Assembly: GCA_038236705.1 (NCBI GenBank)
Contig: JBBRZN010000027.1
Span: forward strand, 1-26,767
DNA: 26,767 bases
From: AC-32 sp038236705
GTDB lineage: Bacteria > Actinomycetota > Thermoleophilia > Gaiellales > Gaiellaceae
Direction: 5' to 3'
The notes under the pieces: model-generated
Database searches by the model: none
Seen by the model: only the letters and a program-made list of their open reading frames with translations
What the model was told of the DNA's origin: nothing
Program-made: the position numbers and the translations under genes
Part shown: positions 1-6,991 of the stretch, in pieces
Position numbering within the stretch: the stretch's first letter is position 1
Layout: the number at the start of each line of letters is the position of its first letter

Positions 1-510
1 GGCGGCGGCGTCGCCTCGGCGGGCCTGGCGATCGCAAAGGCGCTCCGGGCACGCGCGCTCGTCACCTCCTCGAGCGACGAGAAGCTCGAGCGGGCCCGCG
101 AGCTCGGCGCCGACGCGACGGTCAACCACGCGACGGGCGACGTGGCCGCGGCGGTGAAGGAGGCGACCGGCGGGACAGGCGTCGACGTCGTGCTCGAGCA
201 CGTCGGCGAGGCAACCTGGCAGACCTCGCTCCAGTCAGCGCGCGCGGGTGGCCGGATAGTCGTCTGCGGCGCGACCACCGGCCCGAACCCTCCGGCCGCC
301 CTGCACCGGATCTGGTGGAAGCAGCTGACGATCTACGGCTCGACGATGGGCACCAGCGCCGACTTCGAGGGCGCCTACGAGCTGGTCAAGAGCGGCCGGG
401 CGAAGCCGGTCGTGGACTCGACCTTCCCGCTCGAGGAAGCCCGCGCCGCGCACGAGCGCATGGAAGCGGCCGAGCAGTTCGGGAAGATCGTGCTAACGAT
501 CCCGGGCTAG
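1..510 (+). CDS. Zinc-type/quinone oxidoreductase-like MDR dehydrogenase, 3' part only
   Basis: This is the C-terminal 169 residues of a medium-chain dehydrogenase/reductase; the reading frame is open from base 1, so the start lies outside the window. The first visible residues are a glycine-rich turn (GGGVASAGLAIA) typical of the Rossmann nucleotide-binding loop. It is followed by an SSSDEKLERARELGAD strand-helix and VDVVLEHVGEATW, the usual cofactor-domain pattern of NAD(P)H-dependent alcohol dehydrogenases and quinone reductases. The end (FPLEEARAAHERME, then FGKIVL) is the standard family C-terminus. The catalytic zinc ligands would be in the missing N-terminal half, so zinc alcohol dehydrogenase and zinc-free quinone reductase cannot be separated. 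Its TAG stop shares a CTAG with the stop of the convergent gene at 507. Confidence 0.9.
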   Translation, partial: GGGVASAGLAIAKALRARALVTSSSDEKLERARELGADATVNHATGDVAAAVKEATGGTGVDVVLEHVGEATWQTSLQSARAGGRIVVCGATTGPNPPAALHRIWWKQLTIYGSTMGTSADFEGAYELVKSGRAKPVVDSTFPLEEARAAHERMEAAEQFGKIVLTIPG

Positions 511-806
511 CCGAAGCCGAGGATGAACTTGGCGTCGTCGGACATCTTCTCGGGCGTCCACGGCGGGTCCCAGACCAGCTCGGTCTCGACGTCTCCCACC
601 TCGGGCATCGCCCGCACGGTCTCCTCCACGTTCTGCTGGATCAGCGGCCCGGCGGGGCAGCCCATCGACGTGAGGCTGTAGAGCACCTTCACCTTCGGGC
701 CCTGCACCTCGACGTCGTAGACCAGGCCGAGCTCGACGATGTCCATTCCGAGCTCGGGGTCCTCGACGGAGCGCAGCGCTTCCATGACGTCGTCACGCGT
801 CGGCAT
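507..806 (-). CDS. SufT/MIP18-family iron-sulfur cluster assembly factor (DUF59)
   Basis: A 99-residue DUF59/MIP18 protein of the kind that helps mature Fe-S proteins (SufT, PaaD-like). The N-terminal helix holds VEDPELGMDIVELGLVYDV, which matches the family pattern of DPE followed by LGL(V/I), and the conserved Cys is in SLTSMGCPAG (C50). The C-terminus has the WDPPWTPEKMSDDAK block typical of stand-alone members. The ATG at 804-806 was chosen because the protein then begins at the family's normal first helix. It overlaps the 3' end of the GFA-like gene by 14 nt, so it is probably the last gene of the run starting at 5204. Its role among cDPG genes is unclear and it may simply be co-transcribed. 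Confidence 0.88.
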   Translation of the reverse strand: MPTRDDVMEALRSVEDPELGMDIVELGLVYDVEVQGPKVKVLYSLTSMGCPAGPLIQQNVEETVRAMPEVGDVETELVWDPPWTPEKMSDDAKFILGFG

Positions 807-1206
807 TGGCACCAGGGTACCGCGGCAGGCCGTCCTCCGGGAGCTCGTCCCACGCGGCGCGGGAATCCACGAACGAGTGGTACTGCGGCCGGATCTCCGC
901 ATCGCCGTCGAGCGAGCCGAGCCGGATCGAGACCTCGTCGCCGTCGGGCCAGTGGCCGCCGAAGAGGCTCGAGCCGCAGACCGAGCAGAAGACCTTCGCC
1001 GCCGTGCCGCCCTCGGGCCTGAAGCTGCGGAGCAGCTCCTCGCCCGCGAGCAGCCGGAATTGCTCACGCGGAACGCGCCCCTGCGTCAGACCGAAGGAGC
1101 CCGAGTGCTTGCGGCAGAACGAGCAGTGGCAGTGGTTCGCCCGGCGGAAGGGCAGCTCGACCTCGAAGCGCACGCCGCCGCAGAGGCAGCTCCCCGCGAG
1201 GGCCAT
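793..1206 (-). CDS. GFA/CENP-V-family zinc protein
   Basis: A 137-residue member of the glutathione-dependent formaldehyde-activating (GFA)/CENP-V fold family. All family Cys groups are visible: SCLCGG near residue 8, CHCSFCRK near 26-32, and FCSVCGSSLFGG near 73-83; in characterised relatives these bind two zinc ions. The ATG at 1204-1206 overlaps the TGA of the GlpX-like gene by one base (TGATG), a translational-coupling arrangement, and the family's CxCG motif follows within a few residues. Members rarely have a proven substrate, and true formaldehyde activation is not implied by the fold. Here it is the fifth gene of the cDPG run. Confidence 0.88.
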   Translation of the reverse strand: MALAGSCLCGGVRFEVELPFRRANHCHCSFCRKHSGSFGLTQGRVPREQFRLLAGEELLRSFRPEGGTAAKVFCSVCGSSLFGGHWPDGDEVSIRLGSLDGDAEIRPQYHSFVDSRAAWDELPEDGLPRYPGANADA

Positions 1207-2219
1207 CAGTAGCCGAGCAGTCGGACTTCCTCGCGGCGCTCCCGGGCGAAGAAGTGGAAGCCGTCCACGAAGCGCACCCAGTTGCAGCGCGTGCACATCA
1301 CCAGCGAGTGCGTGCGCGCGCTGTCGGCGAGGAACCGCACCCCGCGCAGGAGGTCGCCGTTCGAGACCCCCGTCGCGACGACGATCATCTCGCCGGCGGC
1401 CAGATCCTCGATCGTGAAGACCTTCTCGACGTCCTCCACCCCGCCCTCGCGGGCGGCCTCGACCTCGGTTCGCGACGTAGGCCAGAGCTGCGCCTGAAGC
1501 TCGCCGCCGAGGCAGCGCAGGGCCGCCGCGGAGAGGACGGCCTGGCGCGTGCCGCCGATCCCGACCGCGAGGTGGTCGTTCGTGCCGCGGATCGCGGCGG
1601 AGATCGAGGCGGTCACGTCGCCGTCCTGGATCAGCTTGATGCGCGCGCCGGCGGCCCTGATCTCCTCGATCAGGTCGTGATGGCGCGGGCGGTCGAGAAC
1701 GATTGTGGTCACGTCGTTGACCATGCGCCCGAAGGCGTCGGCGATCCCGCGAATGTTGTCGCCGACCGGCTTGCCGAGGTCGATCGCGCCGCGGGCTTTG
1801 GGTCCGACGGCCATCTTGCGCATGTACATCTCGGGCAGCATCTGGAACGCGCCGGGCTCGCCGACCGCGATCATGGACATCGCGCCGTAGCCGCCGCGAG
1901 CGACCACGCCGCGCCCTTCGAGCGGGTCGAGCGCGAGATCGACCTCCTCGCCGCCGGAGCCGAGCGTCTCCCCGGTCGTGAGCTCGCTCGTCTCGCCTCC
2001 GGCGCCGATCACGACCTTCCCGTCGATCGGCAACAGCTCGAGAGCGAGGCGCATCGCGTTGGACGCGTCCTCCTCCGCGGTCTCCTGATCGGCCCGGCCG
2101 AGCCAGCGGGCACCGGCCAGCGCCGCCCGCTCGGTCACGCGCGCGTAGCTCTCGCAGAGGCAGAAGCGCGCCTCGCTCCCGAGCGCCCCGACGCGTTTTT
2201 CGGGCTCGGTCTGCGTCAT
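1206..2219 (-). CDS. Divergent GlpX-family (class II FBPase-like) phosphatase with altered active site
   Basis: A 337-residue protein clearly of the GlpX family (class II fructose-1,6-bisphosphatase, Li-sensitive phosphatase fold). Family landmarks are RVTERAALAGARWLGR (27-42), LALDPLEG (95-102), MYMRKMAVGP (131-140), LDRPRHHDLIEEI (175-187), RIKLIQDGDV (193-202), GIGGT (220-224), and ATGVSNGDLLRGV (282-294). Compared from memory with E. coli GlpX, key positions differ: K29 is Q45, D33 is E49, E57 is A73, T90 is R103 and E213 is Q226; D85 is kept as D98. The loop after A73 is also about two residues shorter. So it may not be an ordinary fructose-bisphosphatase. Start ATG 2217-2219 overlaps the kinase stop by 4 nt (ATGA). 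Other phosphorylated C3 substrates, or loss of activity, are possible. Confidence 0.87.
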   Translation of the reverse strand: MTQTEPEKRVGALGSEARFCLCESYARVTERAALAGARWLGRADQETAEEDASNAMRLALELLPIDGKVVIGAGGETSELTTGETLGSGGEEVDLALDPLEGRGVVARGGYGAMSMIAVGEPGAFQMLPEMYMRKMAVGPKARGAIDLGKPVGDNIRGIADAFGRMVNDVTTIVLDRPRHHDLIEEIRAAGARIKLIQDGDVTASISAAIRGTNDHLAVGIGGTRQAVLSAAALRCLGGELQAQLWPTSRTEVEAAREGGVEDVEKVFTIEDLAAGEMIVVATGVSNGDLLRGVRFLADSARTHSLVMCTRCNWVRFVDGFHFFARERREEVRLLGY

Positions 2220-3130
2220 TGCCGCACCCCGAGCGGCTCGGCGGCGGCCAGCACGAGCTCCATCACCTCGCCGATCGCGTCCTCGATGTTCCCGTTCTCG
2301 ATCACGGGGACGCCGTGCTTGTGAGCCCGCTCGAAGATGTACGTCTGCACGAGCCGGATGTCGTCGAAGGAGTCGAGGTACTTCTCGTACGGCCTGACGC
2401 CTTCGGAATCGGTGTCGCGGATCCAGAAGTGGCTCGCGTGCGCCTCCGCATCCGCGATCCCGAGCACGCACTGGACGACGAGCGCGCCCTGGATCTTCTT
2501 CGGCAGCATCCCCGGGACAAGGTGGACGCCCTCGAGCACCATCGACCAGCCCTCTTCGAGCGCGCGGTCGATTGCGGCCTGGACGCCGACCAGCACGTCC
2601 CGGGTCTGCTCGAGGAAGCCGCCGATCACCGCGTCGCTGCCGTCGGCGTCCTCATCGGCCATCGCGCGGCCGGCCTCGAAGCTCGAGTGGTGGATCGCCG
2701 GCATGAACTCCTGCGAGAAGAAGGCCCGCATCGTCTGGCGGACGAAGTCGGTCGACGTCACGCGCGTGATCCCCAGGCGGTACGCGACGTCGGTGGCGAT
2801 CGTGGACTTTCCGGTGCCGGTCGCGCCCCCGACGAGCAGGATGATCGGCAGGTCGAGCTCGTACAGCTCGCGGTAGAGGCGGAGACGGCGCATCGCCTCC
2901 GGCCCGGCCTCGTCACCCAGCGAGTCGTGCGCCAGCTCGTCGAGCCGCTCGAACGAGATCGACTGTCGGTCGGTCGCGTTCAGGTCGGCCTCGACGGCGA
3001 GCGCGAGCTCGTAGGCCCGGTCGGCGGAGAAGCCGGCCGCGATCAGCGCGCGGGCCATCAGGCCCTTCGAGAAGGGCAGGCCGTCCTCGCCGCCGAGCGG
3101 CAGCGGCTGGCGATAGCGCCGGTCGCTCAC
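2216..3130 (-). CDS. pgk2: 2-phosphoglycerate kinase
   Basis: A 304-residue kinase matching archaeal-type 2-phosphoglycerate kinase, which phosphorylates 2-phosphoglycerate to 2,3-diphosphoglycerate with ATP, the first step to cDPG. Residues about 8-90 form an ATP-cone-like region (PFSKGLMARALIAAGFS, then ELALAVEADL). The P-loop GGATGTGKST is at 101-110, followed by the VTSTDFVRQTMR and LEGVHLVPG motifs of the kinase domain. The start is GTG at 3128-3130, overlapping the synthetase TGA by 4 nt (GTGA). The product is used directly by the adjacent synthetase gene, the pairing known from thermophilic methanogens. The archaeal symbol is used by homology. Confidence 0.93.
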   Translation of the reverse strand: MSDRRYRQPLPLGGEDGLPFSKGLMARALIAAGFSADRAYELALAVEADLNATDRQSISFERLDELAHDSLGDEAGPEAMRRLRLYRELYELDLPIILLVGGATGTGKSTIATDVAYRLGITRVTSTDFVRQTMRAFFSQEFMPAIHHSSFEAGRAMADEDADGSDAVIGGFLEQTRDVLVGVQAAIDRALEEGWSMVLEGVHLVPGMLPKKIQGALVVQCVLGIADAEAHASHFWIRDTDSEGVRPYEKYLDSFDDIRLVQTYIFERAHKHGVPVIENGNIEDAIGEVMELVLAAAEPLGVRQ

Positions 3131-4395
3131 CTGGGCACGACCTCTCTGGCGATCGCGGAGTCGGCGAGGCGGATCAGCTCGGTGTCGAGGTCGAGCACGC
3201 CGACCGGAACGAGCTGGTTGTCCGCGAAGACGACCTGGGCGCCCCGCTCCACGGCCGCCTCGGCGACCACGTCGATCGCCGCGGCCTTGATCTCGACGAG
3301 GAACACCTCCGCATCCGCGCTCGCGACGTCCTCACGGAGCGCGCTGCGGTGGGCGAGATTGCCGGAGACGAGCGTGACGTCCGCCCCGTGCTCCTCGCGC
3401 AGGTGGCGGGCGAGCGTTTCGTGCGCCTCTTCCGGGGCCGTCGAGAAGTACGCGACCCGCCGGCCGAGGATCGGCTCCGCCGGCCGCGGGCGCAGGACGG
3501 CCGGCACTACCGGAACGTCCTTCACCTGGCCGATCGCGTGCGCGAGCTCCTCATAGCCCGAGCCCGCTTCCGCACCGGTGAGCACGACGAGGTCGGAGAC
3601 GAGGATGCGGTAGGCGTTCAGGTAGCCCGCCGCGACCTCGACCGGCTGGGCCGCGCTCGTCACGAGCACGCGGGCGCTTGTAGCGACCGGCGAGGTGGCG
3701 GCGCCGCTGCCGTCGAAGACGACGAGGTCGGGCTCGCGCTCGGCGGCGAGGGCGGCTCCCGCGAGCACGTTCGACTCACCGGGCGCTCCGGCGAGCCCCC
3801 CGCCGCAGCGCCGGCAGCCGATCGTCACGACCCCGGCGAGAGCTGCCGTCTCGAGGTAGTCGGAGGCGGCGTGACGGCCTTCGCGCGAGAGCTCGAGCAG
3901 GCGTTCGAGGGTCGGGCGCACCTCGGCCACCTCCGGCTCGGGCGGGCCGCCGCGGCCCATCGCCACGACGATCACGTCGCGGTCGAGCGCGAGCAGCCGC
4001 GCCAGGTGTCCGGTGACCGCCGTCTTGCCCACGCGCTTGCCCGTGCCGACGACCGACAGCGAAGGCACAGGAAACGGCGCCTGCTCCGGCGGATCGAAGC
4101 GAAAATCCGGGCCAACGTAGGGCAGTCCGAGCGCGAGCACCCGGCTCGCCACGCGAAAGCGTTCGCGAGGCCCGAGCACCGGCTCGTCCGAGAGATCGAC
4201 GACGATCTCCGGGTCGAGCTCCGCGATCGCCGCCTCCAGCTCGTCCACGACCGGCACGCCGTAGTCCTCGCCGCCACGCAGCTTCTCGGTCCCGCCCGCC
4301 AGCCAGACCGCGACGAAGTCGTAGGGCAGCGCAGCGAGCGCATCGCGCACGACGGGCGCGTAGTGCTCACCGTCGATGACTGCGATCGCCCGCAT
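3127..4395 (-). CDS. cpgS: Cyclic 2,3-diphosphoglycerate synthetase
   Basis: A 422-residue protein that fits cDPG synthetase, the ATP-dependent ligase that closes 2,3-diphosphoglycerate into its cyclic pyrophosphate. The N-terminal domain (1-105) begins MRAIAVIDGEHYAPVVRDAL. A P-loop of the dethiobiotin-synthetase/SIMIBI type, VVGTGKRVGKTAVTGHLA, spans about 115-132. VIVVAMGRGGPPEPE follows at 141-155, and a CRRC pair is at C194/C197. The C-terminal half holds VFDGSGAA and the FADNQLVPVG region. The ATG at 4393-4395 overlaps the metallophosphoesterase stop by one base. It lies directly upstream of the kinase that makes its substrate. In methanogens the product is linked to thermoprotection and phosphate storage; in this organism the role is inferred. 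Confidence 0.93.
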   Translation of the reverse strand: MRAIAVIDGEHYAPVVRDALAALPYDFVAVWLAGGTEKLRGGEDYGVPVVDELEAAIAELDPEIVVDLSDEPVLGPRERFRVASRVLALGLPYVGPDFRFDPPEQAPFPVPSLSVVGTGKRVGKTAVTGHLARLLALDRDVIVVAMGRGGPPEPEVAEVRPTLERLLELSREGRHAASDYLETAALAGVVTIGCRRCGGGLAGAPGESNVLAGAALAAEREPDLVVFDGSGAATSPVATSARVLVTSAAQPVEVAAGYLNAYRILVSDLVVLTGAEAGSGYEELAHAIGQVKDVPVVPAVLRPRPAEPILGRRVAYFSTAPEEAHETLARHLREEHGADVTLVSGNLAHRSALREDVASADAEVFLVEIKAAAIDVVAEAAVERGAQVVFADNQLVPVGVLDLDTELIRLADSAIAREVVPR

Positions 4396-5204
4396 CAGGT
4401 CCTCGCCTTGACCTCGTCCTCGATCCGCGTCGTGTACTTCTCGAACGCGAGTGTTTCCGTCGAGAACTGGATGATCCGCTCCTGCCCGTGGAACGGGTAC
4501 TTGCGCCAGACGTCGACGTGGCGGTCGGTGATCTCGATCACGTTGTAACAGGGCCGCGTCTTCCCTCGGAGCCGCTGGGACGAGACCGTGCCCGCGTTCA
4601 CCACGAAGAGATTCTCGAGCCGCCAGGCGTACGGGACGTGCTTGTGGCCGGAGAGCACGAGGTCCACCCCGGCGCGCTGGAGACACTCGAGCACGTCGCC
4701 CGCGTCGTAGACCACGTTGCGCTCGCGACCCGTGCCGGGAACGGGCAGCAGGTGGTGGTGCAGGACGAAGACGCGCAGGTCGGCCCCCTCCGCGAACTGC
4801 TCCTCGATCCAGCGGTAGCGGCCGCGCCCGATCTGACCGTTGTCGAGGTCGGGCTCGGTCGAGTCCACCGCGACCACGGTCACCCCGCCGAGCCGGAGCA
4901 CCGAGTTGCGGTCGCCGAACATGTCCTCGAAGTGCACGTAGCCGACGTTGCGCGAGTCGTGGTTCCCCGGGATCACGACGACCGACTCGCACTCGATCTC
5001 ATCGACGTACGACTTCGCCATCACGTACTCGTGCTTGAAGCCGAAGGTGGTCAGGTCGCCGGAGCAGATGACGATGTCGGGCTCGAGGTCGTTGATCTCG
5101 CGGATCGCGCGCTCGAGCAGGTTCGGCACGAAGTCGACTCCACCGCAGTGGATGTCGGAGATCTGCGCGATCGTGAAGGAGCCGCCGTTTCGAGCCTCCG
5201 GCAT
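4395..5204 (-). CDS. Calcineurin-like metallophosphoesterase, first gene of the cDPG run
   Basis: A 269-residue metallophosphoesterase of the Icc/CpdA-like group. The complete two-metal site is visible: SDIH (D17, H19), SGDLTT (D50), PGNHD (79-83), the histidine run HHHLLP (149-154) and SGHKH (185-189). No signal peptide or membrane segment is seen, so it should be cytoplasmic. The ATG at 5202-5204 is favoured over an in-frame start near 5291 because the -10 hexamer TACACT ends exactly 6 nt before it and the metal-site strand begins soon after. Its TGA overlaps the synthetase ATG by one base. That coupling makes it a candidate for opening cDPG or removing a phosphate from its precursors, but cyclic-nucleotide or nucleotide phosphodiesterase activity is equally compatible with the motifs. 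Confidence 0.9.
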   Translation of the reverse strand: MPEARNGGSFTIAQISDIHCGGVDFVPNLLERAIREINDLEPDIVICSGDLTTFGFKHEYVMAKSYVDEIECESVVVIPGNHDSRNVGYVHFEDMFGDRNSVLRLGGVTVVAVDSTEPDLDNGQIGRGRYRWIEEQFAEGADLRVFVLHHHLLPVPGTGRERNVVYDAGDVLECLQRAGVDLVLSGHKHVPYAWRLENLFVVNAGTVSSQRLRGKTRPCYNVIEITDRHVDVWRKYPFHGQERIIQFSTETLAFEKYTTRIEDEVKART

Positions 5205-5216
5205 GCCCGAAGTGTA
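5205..5216 (-). promoter_or_regulatory. -10 element of the cDPG operon, leaderless start
   Basis: On the minus strand TACACT (5216-5211) is followed by 6 nt and then ATG at 5204. No Shine-Dalgarno sequence can fit, so transcription probably begins at or next to the ATG. The -35 position (about 5234-5239) falls in one arm of an inverted repeat (5232-5241 with 5286-5295). No consensus -35 is seen. Confidence 0.6.
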
Positions 5217-5231
5217 GAGCCGGGAGCCGGG

Positions 5232-5295
5232 GGGCTTGACGAAACCTAGTTGTGCCCTCGGGCCGCCCGACGACGAGCGAGATTCCGTCAAGCCC
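5232..5295. repeat. Concentric nested inverted repeats upstream of the cDPG operon
   Basis: GGGCTTGACG at 5232-5241 is the exact reverse complement of CGTCAAGCCC at 5286-5295. Inside the 44-nt interval lies a second dyad, TCGGGC (5258-5263) and GCCCGA (5265-5270), whose centre is within one base of the outer dyad's centre. It fills the gap between the pit stop and the metallophosphoesterase promoter. It could be a two-arm operator, a weak terminator for pit, or both. Confidence 0.55.
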
Positions 5296-5297
5296 TC

Positions 5298-6287
5298 CTA
5301 GAACAGCCCCTCGATGGGCCAGTAGAGCGCGGCAGCAACGAGGCCCGCCGCCGGAATCGTCAGTAGCCAGGCGAAGACGATGTTGCCCGCGACCCCCCAG
5401 CGGACCGCAGACAGCCGCCGCGTCGCGCCGGCGCCCATGATCGAGCCGGAGATCACGTGCGTCGTCGAGAGCGGATAGCCGAAGCGAGTTGCGAAGAAGA
5501 TCGTGAACCCCGCCGTCGTCTGTGCGGCGAAGCCGCTCGCGGGCTCCATGCTGATCACCCGCTGGCCGAGGGTGCGCATGATTCGCCAGCCGCCCACGTA
5601 CGTTCCGGCGGCAATCGCCAGGCCCGCGGCCACGATCACCCAGGTCGGGATGTAGAAGTGCGAGAGGTGGCCGGTCTCGTAGAGCGCGAGAGCGATCACG
5701 CCCATCGTCTTCTGCGCGTCGTTGGCCCCGTGGGTGAACGCGACCCAGGTTCCCGACGCGAGCTGGCCGATCCGGAACGTGCGGTTCGCGAGCCCGGGCG
5801 TGACCCGCACGAATGCCCAGTAGAGCGCCACGAGCAGGACAAAGGCCGAAACGAAGGCGATCGCCGGGGCGGCCACCGCGGGGATCGCGACGTTGTGGGC
5901 GAGCCCGTGCCACTGCACGCCCTTGAACCCCGAGTGCGCCATGGCGGCGCCGACCAGTCCGCCGATCAGCGCGTGCGAGGAGCTCGACGGGAGCCCGAGC
6001 CACCAGGTGATGAGGTTCCACGTGATCGCGCCGATCAGCGCGGCCAGGATCGTCTTCTCGTTCGCGAGACCGGTATCGATGATCCCTTTGCCGACGGTCT
6101 TCGCGACCGCGGTCGTGACGAAGGCGCCGGCGAGATTGGCGGCCGCCGCGATCGCCACCGCCAGCCGCGGCGAGACCGCGCGGGTGGAGACCGAGGTCGC
6201 GACGGCGTTGGCCGTGTCGTGGAAGCCGTTCGTGAAGTCGAAGCCGAGCGCGACGAGCACCACCACGACGAGCAGGACGGTGTCCAC
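5298..6287 (-). CDS. pit: PiT-family inorganic phosphate transporter
   Basis: A 329-residue integral membrane protein with both PiT signatures: GFDFTNGFHDTAN at 15-27 and AFTHGANDAQKTMG at 183-196. Two conserved serine-rich re-entrant motifs are also present, LPSSSSHALIGGLVG near 99-113 and GYPLSTTHVISGSIMGAG in the C-terminal third. The duplicated-repeat layout and about ten hydrophobic segments are normal for bacterial PiT, which co-transports metal-phosphate or phosphate with protons or cations. Start GTG at 6285-6287, 9 nt after the stop of the DUF47 gene, so the two form an operon. The cDPG synthesis genes follow on the same strand after about 90 nt. Confidence 0.95.
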   Translation of the reverse strand: MDTVLLVVVVLVALGFDFTNGFHDTANAVATSVSTRAVSPRLAVAIAAAANLAGAFVTTAVAKTVGKGIIDTGLANEKTILAALIGAITWNLITWWLGLPSSSSHALIGGLVGAAMAHSGFKGVQWHGLAHNVAIPAVAAPAIAFVSAFVLLVALYWAFVRVTPGLANRTFRIGQLASGTWVAFTHGANDAQKTMGVIALALYETGHLSHFYIPTWVIVAAGLAIAAGTYVGGWRIMRTLGQRVISMEPASGFAAQTTAGFTIFFATRFGYPLSTTHVISGSIMGAGATRRLSAVRWGVAGNIVFAWLLTIPAAGLVAAALYWPIEGLF

Positions 6288-6296
6288 TACCCGGCG

Positions 6297-6920
6297 CTAC
6301 CGGTTCTTGACCACGATCGCCTCGAGGACGTCCGCGGCGTTCTCGAGCGCGTCCACCGCCTCTTCCAGGCGCTCGTGGATGTCCTTCCAGCGGATGATCG
6401 TCTTGGCGTCGTCGGTGGAGCGGAACAGCTCGGCGACCGCGTCGCGCTCGAGCTCGTCGCCCTTGTCCTCGAGCGCCCGCAGCTCGGCCAGCTGGTCGCT
6501 CGAGTCCTTGAAGCCCTGGAGCCTACCGACCGCCTCGTCGAGCTTCGTCGCGGCCCGCAAGATCACGTCGGCCTGCTCGCGCGCCTTCTCCGGCACGCGG
6601 TCGACCCCGTAGGAACCGAGGTTGTCGGCAGCCTCGTCGATGTGGTCGCAGATGTCGTCGAGGGCGCCCGCGAGCCGGTACATGTCGTCCCGGTCGAAGG
6701 GCGTCACGAAGGTGCTGTTGAGGAGCAGGACGACCTCGTGCGTGAGCCGGTCGCCCTCGTGCTCGAGCTCCTTGATGCGGCCGACCAGGGCCTCGCCGTC
6801 CGTGGGAAAGCGCTCGAGCAGCTCGACGAGCAGCCGCGAGATCCCGACCGTGTTGGCCGAGGCCTGCGAGTAGAGCTCGAAGAACTCGCGTTTCTGTGGA
6901 GTGAAGCGGAGCCGGGGCAT
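6297..6920 (-). CDS. DUF47/PhoU-like accessory protein of the phosphate transporter
   Basis: A 207-residue, largely alpha-helical, highly charged protein of the DUF47 family, distantly related to PhoU and commonly encoded with PiT transporters, whose activity it is thought to control. Seen features are the N-terminal PQKREFFELYSQAS helix, the acidic ELEHEGDRLTHEV heptad near residues 52-64, FVTPFDRDDMYRLAGALDD in the middle, and an acidic repeat ELRALEDKGDELERDAV. These E/DxxxD/E patterns are the metal-binding type seen in PhoU folds. ATG at 6918-6920; no strong Shine-Dalgarno. A possible -10 (TAGAAG, 6938-6933) sits 12 nt upstream, giving a very short leader. The pit gene follows 9 nt later. 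Confidence 0.92.
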   Translation of the reverse strand: MPRLRFTPQKREFFELYSQASANTVGISRLLVELLERFPTDGEALVGRIKELEHEGDRLTHEVVLLLNSTFVTPFDRDDMYRLAGALDDICDHIDEAADNLGSYGVDRVPEKAREQADVILRAATKLDEAVGRLQGFKDSSDQLAELRALEDKGDELERDAVAELFRSTDDAKTIIRWKDIHERLEEAVDALENAADVLEAIVVKNR

Positions 6921-6991
6921 CGCGCGAGGCGTCTTCTATCAAGTCCCCCGAAAGAAGTCGCGTCCGTACCCGCTGCTACTGTTGCGCGGGG

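Noticed and set aside
4396..4992. Open frame extending the cDPG synthetase about 200 codons upstream on the minus strand
   Set aside because: It runs through the metallophosphoesterase gene in another frame and is low-complexity Arg-rich. The family N-terminus begins at ATG 4395, which overlaps the upstream stop.
5205..5291. Upstream start for the metallophosphoesterase adding 29 residues
   Set aside because: The extension is low-complexity, covers the inverted repeat, and would place the well-positioned TACACT -10 inside the coding region.
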